A stretch of DNA of 64,000 nucleotides from AC-32 sp963716865 (GCA_963716865.1 CAVQUF010000002.1:1-64000), one strand, 5' to 3'. Shown: positions 1-7,976, counted from the stretch's first letter. Made by a program: numbers and translations. The notes: generated by a model not told the origin, from the sequence alone.

Positions 1-2
1 CG

Positions 3-61
3 TTGCGCCGCCCTGGTCAAACCCGTTATGATCGTCTGGCACTCACGAGTCAAGAGTGCCA
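3..61 (+). promoter_or_regulatory. Promoter and CIRCE operator of groESL copy 1
   Basis: A sigma70-type promoter is visible: -35 TTGCGC at 3-8, 18-nt spacer, -10 TATGAT at 27-32. An exact inverted repeat TGGCACTC-N9-GAGTGCCA (37-61) follows, which is the CIRCE element bound by the repressor HrcA. It covers the expected transcription start, so heat-shock derepression is likely. Confidence 0.85.
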
Positions 62-104
62 AGTACTGTCACAAAGTCACCCAGAAAACGAGAAGGAGGG
101 CTGG

Positions 105-449
105 AGGGATCTACAGCCACTGGGCGACCGCCTGATCGTCGAGGTCCTCGAAGACGAGGAGACGACGGTGAGCGGAATCGTCCTCCCTGACACCGCCAAG
201 GAGAAGCCGCAGCGCGGCAAGGTGCTCGCAGTCGGCCCGGGCAATCGCGACGACAAGGGCGAGCTCGTGCCGATGGAGGTCGCCGAGGGCGACGAGATCA
301 TCTTCTCCAAGTACGGCGGTACCGAGATCAAGCTCGGAGCCGACGAGGTCTTGATCCTGCGCGAGACGGACGTCCTCGCCAGGGTCACCTCGACTGGCGC
401 GAAGGGTTCATCGAAGAAGAAGAAGGCGCTGGCCGGCGCATCTGCGTAG
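105..449 (+). pseudogene. groES: groES copy 1, start codon lost
   Basis: This is a 10-kDa co-chaperonin reading frame almost identical to the intact copy at 2157-2501. The position of its start codon (105-107) reads AGG instead of ATG, although the GAAGGAGGG ribosome-binding site just upstream is kept. No plausible replacement ATG, GTG or TTG lies nearby in frame; the first in-frame CTG is at 120. Several other single-base differences from copy 2 are scattered through the gene. Either translation is abolished or strongly reduced, or the base is an assembly error. It sits behind its own promoter and CIRCE and precedes a damaged groEL. Confidence 0.75.
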
Positions 450-473
450 CCGCGCTACGAAGGAGGAAACCGA

Positions 474-2187
474 ATGGCTCACAAGGAGTTGAAGTTCAAC
501 GAGGACGCGCGTCGCTCGCTCGAGCGGGGCGTCAACATCCTCGCCGACGCGGTCAAGGTCACCCTTGGCCCGAAGGGCCGCTACGTGGTGCTCGACAAGA
601 AGTTCGGCGCGCCCACGATCACGAACGACGGCGTCACCATCGCCCGTGAGATCGAGGTCGAGGACGTGTTCGAGAACCAGGGCGCCCAGCTCGTCCGCGA
701 GGTCGCAACCGCGACCAACGACGTGGCTGGCGACGGCACCACCACGGCAACCGTTCTCGCCCAGGCCATCGTGCGCGAGGGCCTGAAGAACGTCGCGGCA
801 GGTGCGATCCACTGGGCCTGAAGCGTGGGATCGAAGGCGCCGTCGACCAGGTCGTCGAGAGCCTCAGGACGCAGTCGAAGGAGATCTGGGCAAGGAGGAC
901 ATCGCCCGGGTCGCCACGATCTCTGCGCGCGAGCGCGAGATCGGCGATGTGATCGCAGACGCGATCGACAAGGTCGGCAAGGACGGCGTCGTGAACGTCG
1001 AGGAGGGCCAGACCTTCGGCCTCGAGCTCGAGTTCACGGAAGGCATGCAGTTCGACAAGGGCTACCTGTCGCCGTACATGATCACCGACGCCGAGCGCAT
1101 GGAGGCCGTCCTCGACGAACCGTACATCCTGGTCGCGAACCAGAAGATCGGGGCGGTCAAGGACATCCTGCCCGTGCTCGAGCAGGTGATTCAGGCCGGG
1201 CGCCCGCTGCTGATCGTGGCGGAGGACGTCGAGGCCAAGTCGCTCGCGACGATCGTCGTCAACAAGCTCCGCGGCACCTTCAACGCGGTCGCGGTCAAGG
1301 CCCCCGGCTTCGGCGACCGCCGCAAGCGGATGCTCGAGGACATCGCGATCCTCACCGGAGCCGAGGTCATCACCGAAGAGATGGGCCTGAAGCTGGAGAA
1401 CACCAAGATCAGCCAGCTCGGCAAGGCTCGCAAGATCGTGATCGACAAGGACTCGACCACGATCATCGACGGTGCCGGCGACTCCGAAGGGATCAAGGCC
1501 CGGATCAAGCAGCTGAAGGCCGAGATCGAGAACACCGATTCCGACTTCGACCGCGAGAAGCTCCAGGAGCGCCTGGCGAAGCTCGCGGGCGGCGTGGCCG
1601 TCGTCAAGGTCGGCGCCGCGACGGAGACGGAGATGAAGGAGAAGAAGCACCGCGTCGAGGACGCGCTGCAGGCCACCCGGGCCGCCCTCGAAGAGGGCAT
1701 CGTCCCGGGCGGCGGCGTCGCGCTCGTGAACGCGATCGACGCGATCAAGCCCGCCAAGGACGGCGACGAGCGGACGGGCGCGTTCATCGTGACCCGCGCG
1801 CTCGAGGAGCCGATCCGCCAGCTGGCTAACAACGCGGGCCTCGAGGGCTCGGTGGTCATCGACAAGATCCGCTCGCTTCCCGCGGGCCAGGGTCTGAACG
1901 TCGAGACCGGCGAGTACGAGGACCTGGTCAAGGCCGGGATCATCGATCCGACGATGGTCACGCGCTCGGCGCTTCAGAACGCGGCGTCGATCGCGAAGAA
2001 CATCCTCACCACCGAGGCGATCGTTGCCGAGCCCCCGGAGAAGAGAGGCAGGCGTTGCGCCGCCCTGGTCAAACCCGTTATGATCGTCTGGCACTCACGA
2101 GTCAAGAGTGCCAAGTACTGTCACAAAGTCACCCAGGAAACGAGAAGGAGGGCTGGATGGATCTACAGCCACTGGGCGACCGCCTGA
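474..2187 (+). pseudogene. groEL: groEL copy 1, two frameshifts and truncated 3' end
   Basis: This is a 60-kDa chaperonin gene disrupted relative to the copy at 2526-4148. One base is missing near 807-815, where the local sequence is also scrambled and the first frame soon stops at 821. A second base is missing near 888. After that the GroEL sequence reads on in a third frame. Homology to copy 2 stops at 2046: the Gly-Gly-Met tail is absent and the frame runs through the promoter of the next unit to a stop at 2187. A substitution also changes a KS to ES pair near 1236 when compared with copy 2. Non-functional as written; true decay and assembly noise are both possible. Confidence 0.8.
2055..2113 (+). 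promoter_or_regulatory. Promoter and CIRCE operator of groESL copy 2
   Basis: Same arrangement as at the window start, offset by 2052 bp: -35 TTGCGC (2055-2060), -10 TATGAT (2079-2084) and CIRCE TGGCACTC-N9-GAGTGCCA (2089-2113). It drives the intact groESL pair. HrcA itself is not in the window. Confidence 0.88.
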
Positions 2188-2501
2188 TCGTCGAGGTCCT
2201 CGAAGACGAGGAGACGACGGTGAGCGGAATCGTCCTCCCTGATACCGCCAAGGAGAAGCCGCAGCGCGGCAAGGTGCTCTCGGTCGGCCCGGGCAATCGC
2301 GACGACAAGGGCGAGCTCGTGCCGATGGAGGTCGCCGAGGGCGACGAGATCATCTTCTCCAAGTACGGCGGTACCGAGATCAAGCTCGGGGCCGACGAGG
2401 TCCTGATCCTGCGCGAGACGGACGTCCTCGCCAAGGTCACCTCGACTGGCGCGAAGGGTTCATCGAAGAAGAAGAAGGCGCTGGCTGGCGCATCTGCGTA
2501 G
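2157..2501 (+). CDS. groES: Co-chaperonin GroES (10 kDa)
   Basis: A 114-residue GroES, which caps the GroEL folding chamber in the cytoplasm. The sequence opens with the family motif PLGDRLIVEV (residues about 5-14). The mobile loop that contacts GroEL follows (ETTVSGIVLP, about 19-28), then the conserved KYGGTEIK and ADEVLILRE blocks. The C-terminus has a short lysine-rich extension (SSKKKK) beyond the usual length of about 97 residues. The ATG start is fixed by the GAAGGAGGG ribosome-binding site and by the start of family homology. It is followed 24 nt later by groEL and is under CIRCE control. Confidence 0.97.
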   Translation: MDLQPLGDRLIVEVLEDEETTVSGIVLPDTAKEKPQRGKVLSVGPGNRDDKGELVPMEVAEGDEIIFSKYGGTEIKLGADEVLILRETDVLAKVTSTGAKGSSKKKKALAGASA

Positions 2502-2525
2502 CCGCGCTACGAAGGAGGAAACTAA

Positions 2526-4148
2526 ATGGCTCACAAGGAGTTGAAGTTCAACGAGGACGCGCGTCGCTCGCTCGAGCGGGGCGTCAACATCCTCGCCGAC
2601 GCGGTCAAGGTCACCCTTGGCCCGAAGGGCCGCTACGTGGTGCTCGACAAGAAGTTCGGCGCGCCCACGATCACGAACGACGGCGTCACCATCGCCCGTG
2701 AGATCGAGGTCGAGGACGTGTTCGAGAACCAGGGCGCCCAGCTCGTCCGCGAGGTCGCAACCGCGACCAACGACGTGGCTGGCGACGGCACCACCACGGC
2801 AACCGTTCTCGCCCAGGCCATCGTGCGCGAGGGCCTGAAGAACGTCGCGGCAGGTGCGAACCCCATGGGCCTGAAGCGTGGGATCGAAGGCGCCGTCGAC
2901 CAGGTCGTCGAGAGCCTCAGGACGCAGTCGAAGGAGATCTCGGGCAAGGAGGACATCGCCCGGGTCGCCACGATCTCTGCGCGCGAGCGCGAGATCGGCG
3001 ACGTGATCGCAGACGCGATCGACAAGGTCGGCAAGGACGGCGTCGTGAACGTCGAGGAGGGCCAGACCTTCGGCCTCGAGCTCGAGTTCACGGAAGGCAT
3101 GCAGTTCGACAAGGGCTACCTGTCGCCGTACATGATCACCGACGCCGAGCGCATGGAGGCCGTCCTCGACGAACCGTACATCCTGGTCGCGAACCAGAAG
3201 ATCGGGGCGGTCAAGGACATCCTGCCCGTGCTCGAGCAGGTGATTCAGGCCGGGCGCCCGCTGCTGATCGTGGCGGAGGACGTCGAGGGCGAGTCGCTCG
3301 CGACGATCGTCGTCAACAAGCTCCGCGGCACCTTCAACGCGGTCGCGGTCAAGGCCCCCGGCTTCGGCGACCGCCGCAAGCGGATGCTCGAGGACATCGC
3401 GATCCTCACCGGAGCCGAGGTCATCACCGAAGAGATGGGCCTGAAGCTGGAGAACACCAAGATCAGCCAGCTCGGCAAGGCTCGCAAGATCGTGATCGAC
3501 AAGGACTCGACCACGATCATCGACGGTGCCGGCGACTCCGAAGGGATCAAGGCCCGGATCAAGCAGCTGAAGGCCGAGATCGAGAACACCGATTCCGACT
3601 TCGACCGCGAGAAGCTCCAGGAGCGCCTGGCGAAGCTCGCGGGCGGCGTGGCCGTCGTCAAGGTCGGCGCCGCGACGGAGACGGAGATGAAGGAGAAGAA
3701 GCACCGCGTCGAGGACGCGCTGCAGGCCACCCGGGCCGCCCTCGAAGAGGGCATCGTCCCGGGCGGCGGCGTCGCGCTCGTGAACGCGATCGACGCGATC
3801 AAGCCCGCCAAGGACGGCGACGAGCGGACGGGCGCGTTCATCGTGACCCGCGCGCTCGAGGAGCCGATCCGCCAGCTGGCTAACAACGCGGGCCTCGAGG
3901 GCTCGGTGGTCATCGACAAGATCCGCTCGCTTCCCGCGGGCCAGGGTCTGAACGTCGAGACCGGCGAGTACGAGGACCTGGTCAAGGCCGGGATCATCGA
4001 TCCGACGATGGTCACGCGCTCGGCGCTTCAGAACGCGGCGTCGATCGCGAAGAACATCCTCACCACCGAGGCGATCGTTGCCGAGCCCCCGGAGAAGAAC
4101 CCGGCAATGGCAGGCATGCCCGGCGGGGGGATGCCGGACATGATGTAA
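2526..4148 (+). CDS. groEL: Chaperonin GroEL (60 kDa)
   Basis: A full-length 540-residue chaperonin that folds client proteins with GroES using ATP. The ATP-binding motif GDGTTTATVLA lies near residues 86-96, and the hinge and equatorial blocks EEGIVPGGG and VVAEPPEK-type tail are present. The protein ends in the flexible Gly/Met tail GMPGGGMPDMM typical of housekeeping GroEL. The start ATG follows a GAAGGAGGAAA ribosome-binding site 24 nt after groES. This is the only intact groEL in the window; a damaged copy lies directly upstream. A strong hairpin terminator follows 5 nt after the stop codon. Confidence 0.98.
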   Translation: MAHKELKFNEDARRSLERGVNILADAVKVTLGPKGRYVVLDKKFGAPTITNDGVTIAREIEVEDVFENQGAQLVREVATATNDVAGDGTTTATVLAQAIVREGLKNVAAGANPMGLKRGIEGAVDQVVESLRTQSKEISGKEDIARVATISAREREIGDVIADAIDKVGKDGVVNVEEGQTFGLELEFTEGMQFDKGYLSPYMITDAERMEAVLDEPYILVANQKIGAVKDILPVLEQVIQAGRPLLIVAEDVEGESLATIVVNKLRGTFNAVAVKAPGFGDRRKRMLEDIAILTGAEVITEEMGLKLENTKISQLGKARKIVIDKDSTTIIDGAGDSEGIKARIKQLKAEIENTDSDFDREKLQERLAKLAGGVAVVKVGAATETEMKEKKHRVEDALQATRAALEEGIVPGGGVALVNAIDAIKPAKDGDERTGAFIVTRALEEPIRQLANNAGLEGSVVIDKIRSLPAGQGLNVETGEYEDLVKAGIIDPTMVTRSALQNAASIAKNILTTEAIVAEPPEKNPAMAGMPGGGMPDMM

Positions 4149-4152
4149 CGGC

Positions 4153-4177
4153 GTGGGGGAACCCCTGGTTCCCCCAC
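4153..4177 (+). terminator. Hairpin after groEL
   Basis: A perfect 11-bp stem GTGGGGGAACC / GGTTCCCCCAC with a 3-nt loop begins 5 nt after the groEL stop. There is no T tract, so termination may be hairpin-only or factor-assisted. Its 3' arm also begins the composite repeat described at 4169-4310. Confidence 0.65.
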
Positions 4178-4310
4178 GAGCCCCCTCCTTGCGGGCGGCT
4201 TCTTGGGACGCACGTTTCAGGAGCCGCCCCTTGGAGTGGTACTTCAGTCGCGGCGAAGTGAGCCTCACGGCAGGCAAAGCCCGCCTCCGGCGGCCGATCG
4301 TTGCGACCCA
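4169..4310 (+). repeat. Composite hairpin repeat, copy A
   Basis: This shares both ends with 43123-43222. Left end: TTCCCCC, two bases, GAGCCCCCT. Right end: a hairpin around GGCAAAGCC followed by GATCGT...GCGACCC (4269-4310). The middle differs between the copies. The right-end hairpin also resembles the tandem repeats at 12417-12600 and the copy at 34592. No coding potential is evident. Confidence 0.5.
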
Positions 4311-4345
4311 AGGCCCCTCGAGTTAGAGGACGCTGGCCCAGGCGA

Positions 4346-4561
4346 CTAGGGCAAGCGCTCCTGGTGGTACCTCTCCTTGTCCTCCTCACGCCACTTCGCC
4401 TCGTAGGCCTCCGCCTCGGCGAACTCCTGCTCCGTTCGCGCTCTTGCTTGCGCGTCTTCGCTCGCGGGATGCTCGCTGGCGACCGTTCTGCGACGTGTGG
4501 CCACGAAACCGACGACGACCAAGGGCACGACGACCAGGGCAATGACGATCCACGGGATCAC
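4346..4561 (-). CDS. Small single-pass membrane protein, unknown function
   Basis: A 71-residue protein with one N-terminal transmembrane helix (IVIALVVVPLVVVGFVA, about residues 4-20), then TRRR and a highly charged tail rich in E, K and R that probably forms a cytoplasmic helix. The positive residues after the helix favour an N-out orientation. I chose GTG at 4561 because a -10 box TACGCT (4568-4573, minus strand) lies 6 nt upstream, matching the leaderless pattern of many genes here. An upstream GTG at 4612 would add 17 residues without a clear signal. No family recognised. It is antisense to the non-coding stretch before the SRPBCC gene. Confidence 0.6.
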   Translation of the reverse strand: MIPWIVIALVVVPLVVVGFVATRRRTVASEHPASEDAQARARTEQEFAEAEAYEAKWREEDKERYHQERLP

Positions 4562-4690
4562 GCGATCAGCGTACCTTGTGACCCGCGAGTAGCCCGAACC
4601 GTTAGACGACACGTCTGGGGACTTTCCCGCACACTGGCCCAGGCGAGGATGCGATCACCGCGAACGGCGCCTACGCGGCAGACTCTCCCA

Positions 4691-5299
4691 ATGAGATTGC
4701 GACGCGGTGCTCTCGCACTTGCCGGGCTTGGCGTTCTGTACTTCCGCTTCCTCCGCACGCCGGTCCTCACGTGGGGAGCGACGGATGAGGAGGCCGCGGC
4801 GCGGCTGCCGGGCGACGAGCTGCTCGAGCGGGCCGACGGGATCGCGACCCGCGCGATCGAGATCGGCGTGCCGCCGGCCGCGGTCTGGCCCTGGATCGCA
4901 CAGATAGGCCCGTTGCCTCGCGGTGGCGCGTACACCTACGACTGGATCGAGAACCTCCTCGGCCTCGACATGCACAGCGTCGATCGCGTTCTGCCCGAGT
5001 TCCAGCAACCTGAAGTGGGCGACACGATCGGGTACGGATCGAATCGAATGCAGGTCGAGCGAGTCGAGCCCGAGCACGTTCTCGCGTGGCGCTCGGAGGA
5101 TGGCAACTGGGTCTGGACATTCGTGCTCGAGGAGCGCGCCGGTACCACGCGGCTGATCAGCCGCAACCGCTTCAGGCTTCCGACGCTCGCCGCCCGGCTC
5201 GGGATGCTGCTCATGGAGCCGGCGTCGCTGGTGATGGAGCGCAAGATGCTGCTGGGCATCAAGCAGCGGGCAGAGGTTCTAGCCTCGCGAGGCGCGTGA
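4691..5299 (+). CDS. SRPBCC (START-like) family protein
   Basis: About 202 residues. A hydrophobic N-terminal segment (residues about 5-20) is followed by a helix-grip SRPBCC fold of the polyketide cyclase/ligand-binding type. Recognisable features are the early IEIGVPPAAVWPWI strand-helix, GGAYTYDWIENLLGL, and a late strand TRLISRNRF. Such proteins bind hydrophobic ligands, but the ligand cannot be inferred. ATG at 4691 is the first start that removes the arginine-rich, non-conserved extension in front. The stop codon overlaps the GTG start of the methyltransferase (GTGA), so the two genes are translationally coupled. Confidence 0.75.
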   Translation: MRLRRGALALAGLGVLYFRFLRTPVLTWGATDEEAAARLPGDELLERADGIATRAIEIGVPPAAVWPWIAQIGPLPRGGAYTYDWIENLLGLDMHSVDRVLPEFQQPEVGDTIGYGSNRMQVERVEPEHVLAWRSEDGNWVWTFVLEERAGTTRLISRNRFRLPTLAARLGMLLMEPASLVMERKMLLGIKQRAEVLASRGA

Positions 5300-6033
5300 C
5301 GGGCGACGACGGGTACTTCGACGAGCGGGTGGCCGCAAGGTACGACCAGTCCGCCGCGGACATGTTCGATCCGGCCGTCGTCGAGCCGGTCGTCGACTTC
5401 CTCGCCGGGTTCGCCGGAGACGGTCGCGCACTCGAGCTCGGGATCGGGACGGGCCGGATCGCGCTCCCGCTCGCGCAGCGCGGAGTGCCGGTGCACGGGA
5501 TCGAGCTGTCGAAGGCGATGGCCGCGAGGCTGCGCGCGAAGCCGGGCGGCGAGGAGATCGAGGTCACGATCGGCGACTTCGCGACGACCACCGTGGACGG
5601 GACGTTCTCCGTCGCGTACGTCGTGTTCAACACGATCGGCAACCTCACGACGCAGGCGGCCCAGGTCGCGTGCTTCCGGAACGTCGCCGCGCACCTCGAG
5701 CCGAGCGGCCGGTTCGTGGTCGAGGTCCTCGTCCCCGACCTCCGGCGGCTGCCGCCGGGCGACACGCTTCGCGTGTTCGACGCCGGCGAGACGCACTGGG
5801 GCATCGACGAGTACGACGTCGCAGACCAGGGGCTCACCTCGCATCACTTCGAGCTGATCGACGGGCGCTTCGAGCGCGTCTCGATGCCGTTCCGGTATGC
5901 CTGGCCCGCGGAGCTCGACCTGATGGCGGAGCTCGCCGGGATGAGGCTCCGCGAGCGTTGGGGCGGGTGGAAGCGCGAGCCGTTCACCGGCGACAGCCGC
6001 AAGCACGTCTCGGTCTGGGAGAAGCCTGCCTAG
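5296..6033 (+). CDS. Class I SAM-dependent methyltransferase
   Basis: 245 residues with a Rossmann-type methyltransferase core. Motif I is ALELGIGTGRIALPL (about residues 37-51), followed by the acidic ribose-binding motif GIELS, the motif IV region VAYVVFNTIGNL and a conserved ERVSMPFRYAWP segment. The substrate is unknown; the family includes small-molecule methyltransferases. The GTG start at 5296 overlaps the stop of the SRPBCC gene by 4 nt. Its TAG stop (6031-6033) is the first half of a -10 box TAGACT that probably drives the next gene. Confidence 0.85.
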   Translation: MTGDDGYFDERVAARYDQSAADMFDPAVVEPVVDFLAGFAGDGRALELGIGTGRIALPLAQRGVPVHGIELSKAMAARLRAKPGGEEIEVTIGDFATTTVDGTFSVAYVVFNTIGNLTTQAAQVACFRNVAAHLEPSGRFVVEVLVPDLRRLPPGDTLRVFDAGETHWGIDEYDVADQGLTSHHFELIDGRFERVSMPFRYAWPAELDLMAELAGMRLRERWGGWKREPFTGDSRKHVSVWEKPA

Positions 6034-6065
6034 ACTTGACGGCCTCGATTCCGGAAGGAGGCATC

Positions 6066-6269
6066 GTGGAGCTCAGCACTCGCAACCAGCTGAAGGGCAC
6101 CGTGAAGAGCGTGGCGACGGGGACGATCATGGCGGAGGTCGTCGTCGACGTCGCCGGCCAGGACGTGGTCGCGGCGGTCACGCGCGGGAGCGTCGAGCAA
6201 CTCGGGCTCGCCGAGGGCGACGAGGTCACCGTCCTGATCAAGGCGACCGAGGTGATGATCGGCAAGTAG
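6066..6269 (+). CDS. Molbindin-type molybdate-binding protein (single Mop domain)
   Basis: 67 residues forming one TOBE/Mop domain: N-terminal STRNQLKGTV, then EVVVDVAGQDVVAAVT and the closing VTVLIKATEVMIGK. Such single-domain proteins oligomerise to bind molybdate or tungstate oxyanions in the cytoplasm. The GTG start is supported by a strong GGAAGGAGG ribosome-binding site 6 nt upstream and by a -10 box TAGACT (6031-6036). The window also encodes a molybdenum xanthine dehydrogenase (30617-34109), a plausible consumer. A partial copy of the 5' end of this gene is present at 25192. Confidence 0.9.
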   Translation: MELSTRNQLKGTVKSVATGTIMAEVVVDVAGQDVVAAVTRGSVEQLGLAEGDEVTVLIKATEVMIGK

Positions 6270-6300
6270 AGCCCGGCCGGCCCGGTTAGGCTCGGTCGTC

Positions 6301-6657
6301 GTGGAACAGGAACGGCCCGAGGATGTCGTCGACGCGACGCGTCGTACGCGGCTCGCGAACGAGCGAACGTTCCTCGCCTGGTGGCGCAGCGCCCTCGCGG
6401 CCTTCGCGGTCAGCCTGGGCGTCGGCAAGATCGTCCCGCAGCTGACGAGCGGGTCGTCGATCGGGTACGAGCTCGTCGGAGTGGGCTACGCGCTCCTCGG
6501 CGTCGCGTTCATCGGCTACGCGTTCCTGCGCCAGCAGCAGCAGGAGCGGGCGCTGAACGAAGGGCGCTTCGTCCCGTTCGGGCGCACCGCCGCGCTCGCG
6601 TTCACGGTGGCGGGGATCCTGCTCGGCGGCGCGACCGTCGTCGTCGTGCTCGCGTGA
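6301..6657 (+). CDS. DUF202 family membrane protein (YidH-like)
   Basis: 118 residues with the DUF202 signature RTRLANERTFLAWWRSALA near residues 17-35, then three predicted transmembrane helices ending at the C-terminus. The family is small inner-membrane proteins of unknown role. The GTG start has a -10 box TAGGCT (6287-6292) 8 nt upstream and no ribosome-binding site, so the mRNA is probably leaderless. Two strong hairpins follow the stop. Confidence 0.88.
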   Translation: MEQERPEDVVDATRRTRLANERTFLAWWRSALAAFAVSLGVGKIVPQLTSGSSIGYELVGVGYALLGVAFIGYAFLRQQQQERALNEGRFVPFGRTAALAFTVAGILLGGATVVVVLA

Positions 6658-6667
6658 GGCATGAAAA

Positions 6668-6688
6668 GGGCCGGCTCGGCGCCGGCCC
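6668..6688 (+). terminator. Intrinsic-type terminator after DUF202 gene
   Basis: Stem GGGCCGGC / GCCGGCCC with a 5-nt loop, followed by ATTTCTT. It lies 10 nt after the stop codon at 6657. Confidence 0.75.
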
Positions 6689-6708
6689 ATTTCTTGACCC
6701 TTGGACGG

Positions 6709-6734
6709 ACGAAACGGCCCAAAGGCCGTTTCGT
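6709..6734. terminator. Second perfect hairpin
   Basis: 11-bp stem ACGAAACGGCC / GGCCGTTTCGT with loop CAAA and no T tract. The left arm is identical to bases 43155-43165 inside the composite repeat. The following bases share GTCGCCCTAGG with 43212-43222, so it may be a rearranged member of the composite repeat family rather than a simple terminator. Confidence 0.5.
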
Positions 6735-6853
6735 ACGAGGGGGATGGGGAGGTGGGTCGCCCTAGGTATCGGTTCCCCCGGGGCCCTGCGTCTCCCCCGT
6801 TCGAGTGAACTCTCTACCGCTTCCAGGAGGTGTCACGCGCCTACACTGGCGCT

Positions 6854-7618
6854 GTGGCAAGCATGCCTTCGAGGCCCGTTCGATTGCACCGCGGCTACGT
6901 ACGCGTGACCGGGCCCGAGGCCGGCGACTTCCTCGAGCGGATGGTGTCGAACGAGGTCGCCTCGCTGCGGCCCGGCGAGGCCCGGCAGGCTCTCCTGTTG
7001 ACGCCGAAGAGCAGAATCGTCGCCCCGCTTCGGATCGTCCGCGACGAGCCCGAGGCGTTCCTGCTGATCACCGAGGCCGACCTTGCGGAGGTGGTCGCGT
7101 CGACCTTGCTCCGGGCGCGCTTCGCGGCCAGGTGTGAGATCGCCGTCGAGCCCCTCTACGGCGTGCTCCACTTCGCGGATCCCGGCGGCGGCGTTTGCAA
7201 CGACGACTACGGCGTCGAGGCATGGGAGACTTGGGGAGACGAGCAGCCGGACGCGCCCGACGCCGAGGAGCTCGAGGCGCTGCGCATCGAAGCGGGCACG
7301 CCGCGCTGGGGCAAGGAGCTGGACGAGACCGTCCTCCCGGCCGAGGCCGGGCTCGACGAGACGCACGTGTCGTTCACGAAGGGCTGCTACCCCGGCCAGG
7401 AGCCGATCGCGCGGCTCCACTTCCGCGGTCGCCCGAACCGCCATCTGCGCCTGCTCGAGGTCGAGGACGCGACCCCCGGCGACGAGATCGTTCACGGCGA
7501 CAAGGTCGTCGGCCGGGTCACGAGCGCCGTCCCGGGTCAGGCGCTCGGCTACGTCCGCCGCGAGGTCCCCGACGAGGCCGAGCTCGAGATCGGCGGCGCC
7601 GAGGCACGGCTACACTGA
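6854..7618 (+). CDS. ygfZ: YgfZ/GcvT-like folate-binding protein
   Basis: 254 residues related to the T-protein of glycine cleavage. The YgfZ fingerprint KGCYPGQE, with the single conserved cysteine, lies at about residues 176-183. It is followed by an RPNRHLRLL barrel domain. YgfZ acts with tetrahydrofolate in repair or assembly of certain Fe-S enzymes such as the MiaB type. The GTG start at 6854 is preceded by -10 box TACACT (6842-6847) with a 6-nt gap, indicating a leaderless start; an ATG three codons later is an alternative. The last codons overlap the promoter-like TACACT of the adjacent tRNA fragment. Confidence 0.85.
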   Translation: MASMPSRPVRLHRGYVRVTGPEAGDFLERMVSNEVASLRPGEARQALLLTPKSRIVAPLRIVRDEPEAFLLITEADLAEVVASTLLRARFAARCEIAVEPLYGVLHFADPGGGVCNDDYGVEAWETWGDEQPDAPDAEELEALRIEAGTPRWGKELDETVLPAEAGLDETHVSFTKGCYPGQEPIARLHFRGRPNRHLRLLEVEDATPGDEIVHGDKVVGRVTSAVPGQALGYVRREVPDEAELEIGGAEARLH

Positions 7619-7626
7619 CCCGCGAC

Positions 7627-7654
7627 GCGCCCGTAGCTCAGGGGATAGAGCGCT
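7627..7654 (+). pseudogene. 5' fragment of tRNA-Arg
   Basis: Identical to the first 28 nt of the intact tRNA-Arg at 7797, with a similar TACACT promoter box 10 nt upstream (7611-7616). The sequence then diverges inside the anticodon stem and runs straight into the twin-hairpin repeat, so no anticodon arm or T arm is left. It looks like a deletion derivative left by recombination at this locus. Confidence 0.75.
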
Positions 7655-7660
7655 CCTTCG

Positions 7661-7755
7661 TCGAAAGAAGTCCGGCCGCTTCGCGGCCATGACGACTTCT
7701 TTCGATCGTCTTTCCGATCGCCGTCGTGGACCGCAGCCGCGCATGTCGGCTGCGG
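7661..7755. repeat. Twin-hairpin repeat, copy T1
   Basis: Two structures in tandem. The first is nested: outer 12-bp stem TCGAAAGAAGTC (7661-7672) with its exact complement at 7694-7705, enclosing GGCCGC-TTC-GCGGCC (7674-7688). The second is CCGCAGCCG-N7-CGGCTGCGG (7731-7755). A second copy with compensating changes lies at 10973-11073. Confidence 0.7.
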
Positions 7756-7780
7756 CGGCGGATCTAGTCGGCGACGCGGC

Positions 7781-7786
7781 TACACT
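7781..7786 (+). promoter_or_regulatory. -10 box of tRNA-Arg
   Basis: TACACT ends 10 nt before the mature 5' end of the tRNA. The same hexamer and spacing precede the tRNA fragment at 7627, showing that the promoter was duplicated with the tRNA 5' half. No clear -35 is visible. Confidence 0.55.
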
Positions 7787-7796
7787 GACTTGCCAC

Positions 7797-7869
7797 GCGC
7801 CCGTAGCTCAGGGGATAGAGCGCTGCCCTGCGGAGGCAGAGGTCGCATGTTCGAATCATGCCGGGCGCA
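7797..7869 (+). tRNA. tRNA-Arg, anticodon GCG
   Basis: A complete cloverleaf. Acceptor GCGCCCG/CGGGCGC, D stem GCTC/GAGC with an 8-nt loop, anticodon stem CTGCC/GGCAG with loop CTGCGGA (anticodon GCG at 7830-7832, reads CGC), T stem GCATG/CATGC with loop TTCGAAT, discriminator A, CCA not encoded. All stems are perfectly paired. Its 3' half is repeated exactly at 9277-9324, marking it as an integration site. Confidence 0.93.
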
Positions 7870-7870
7870 T
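7823..7870 (+). repeat. Attachment-site repeat, copy in tRNA-Arg
   Basis: 48 nt from the anticodon stem through the tRNA 3' end are repeated without mismatch at 9277-9324. This is the classic core of a tyrosine-recombinase attachment site: integration leaves the tRNA intact on one side and a 3' fragment on the other. Confidence 0.85.
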
Positions 7871-7931
7871 CCCTCGTTCTCCCTGCTAAACGACACCTTC
7901 CGCCTCGGGGCCGAGTCGCCGGGGTGCAGCC

Positions 7932-7976
7932 GTCGTGCCCCACTAGTGCCCCAAACCTCCCGGGAGCGGCCCTCTA
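7932..7976. repeat. Direct repeat R1 within island
   Basis: CGTGCCCCA...TGCCCCAAACCTC...GGGAGC..GCCCTCT. It matches 9130-9171 closely and in the same orientation. R1 lies after the tRNA copy and R2 before the second attachment copy. The surrounding 7870-8191 has no convincing gene. Such doubled TGCCCCA motifs may be remnants of an element end, but that is inference. Confidence 0.5.

Noticed and set aside
1829..2187. A genuine GroEL variant with a new C-terminus
   Set aside because: The C-terminal tail is just the promoter and groES start of the next unit read through; the same frame also has two upstream frameshifts.
4301..4690. N-terminal extension of the SRPBCC protein
   Set aside because: Arginine-rich translation without homology-like character, overlapping an antisense small gene with a good promoter; the protein starts sensibly at 4691.
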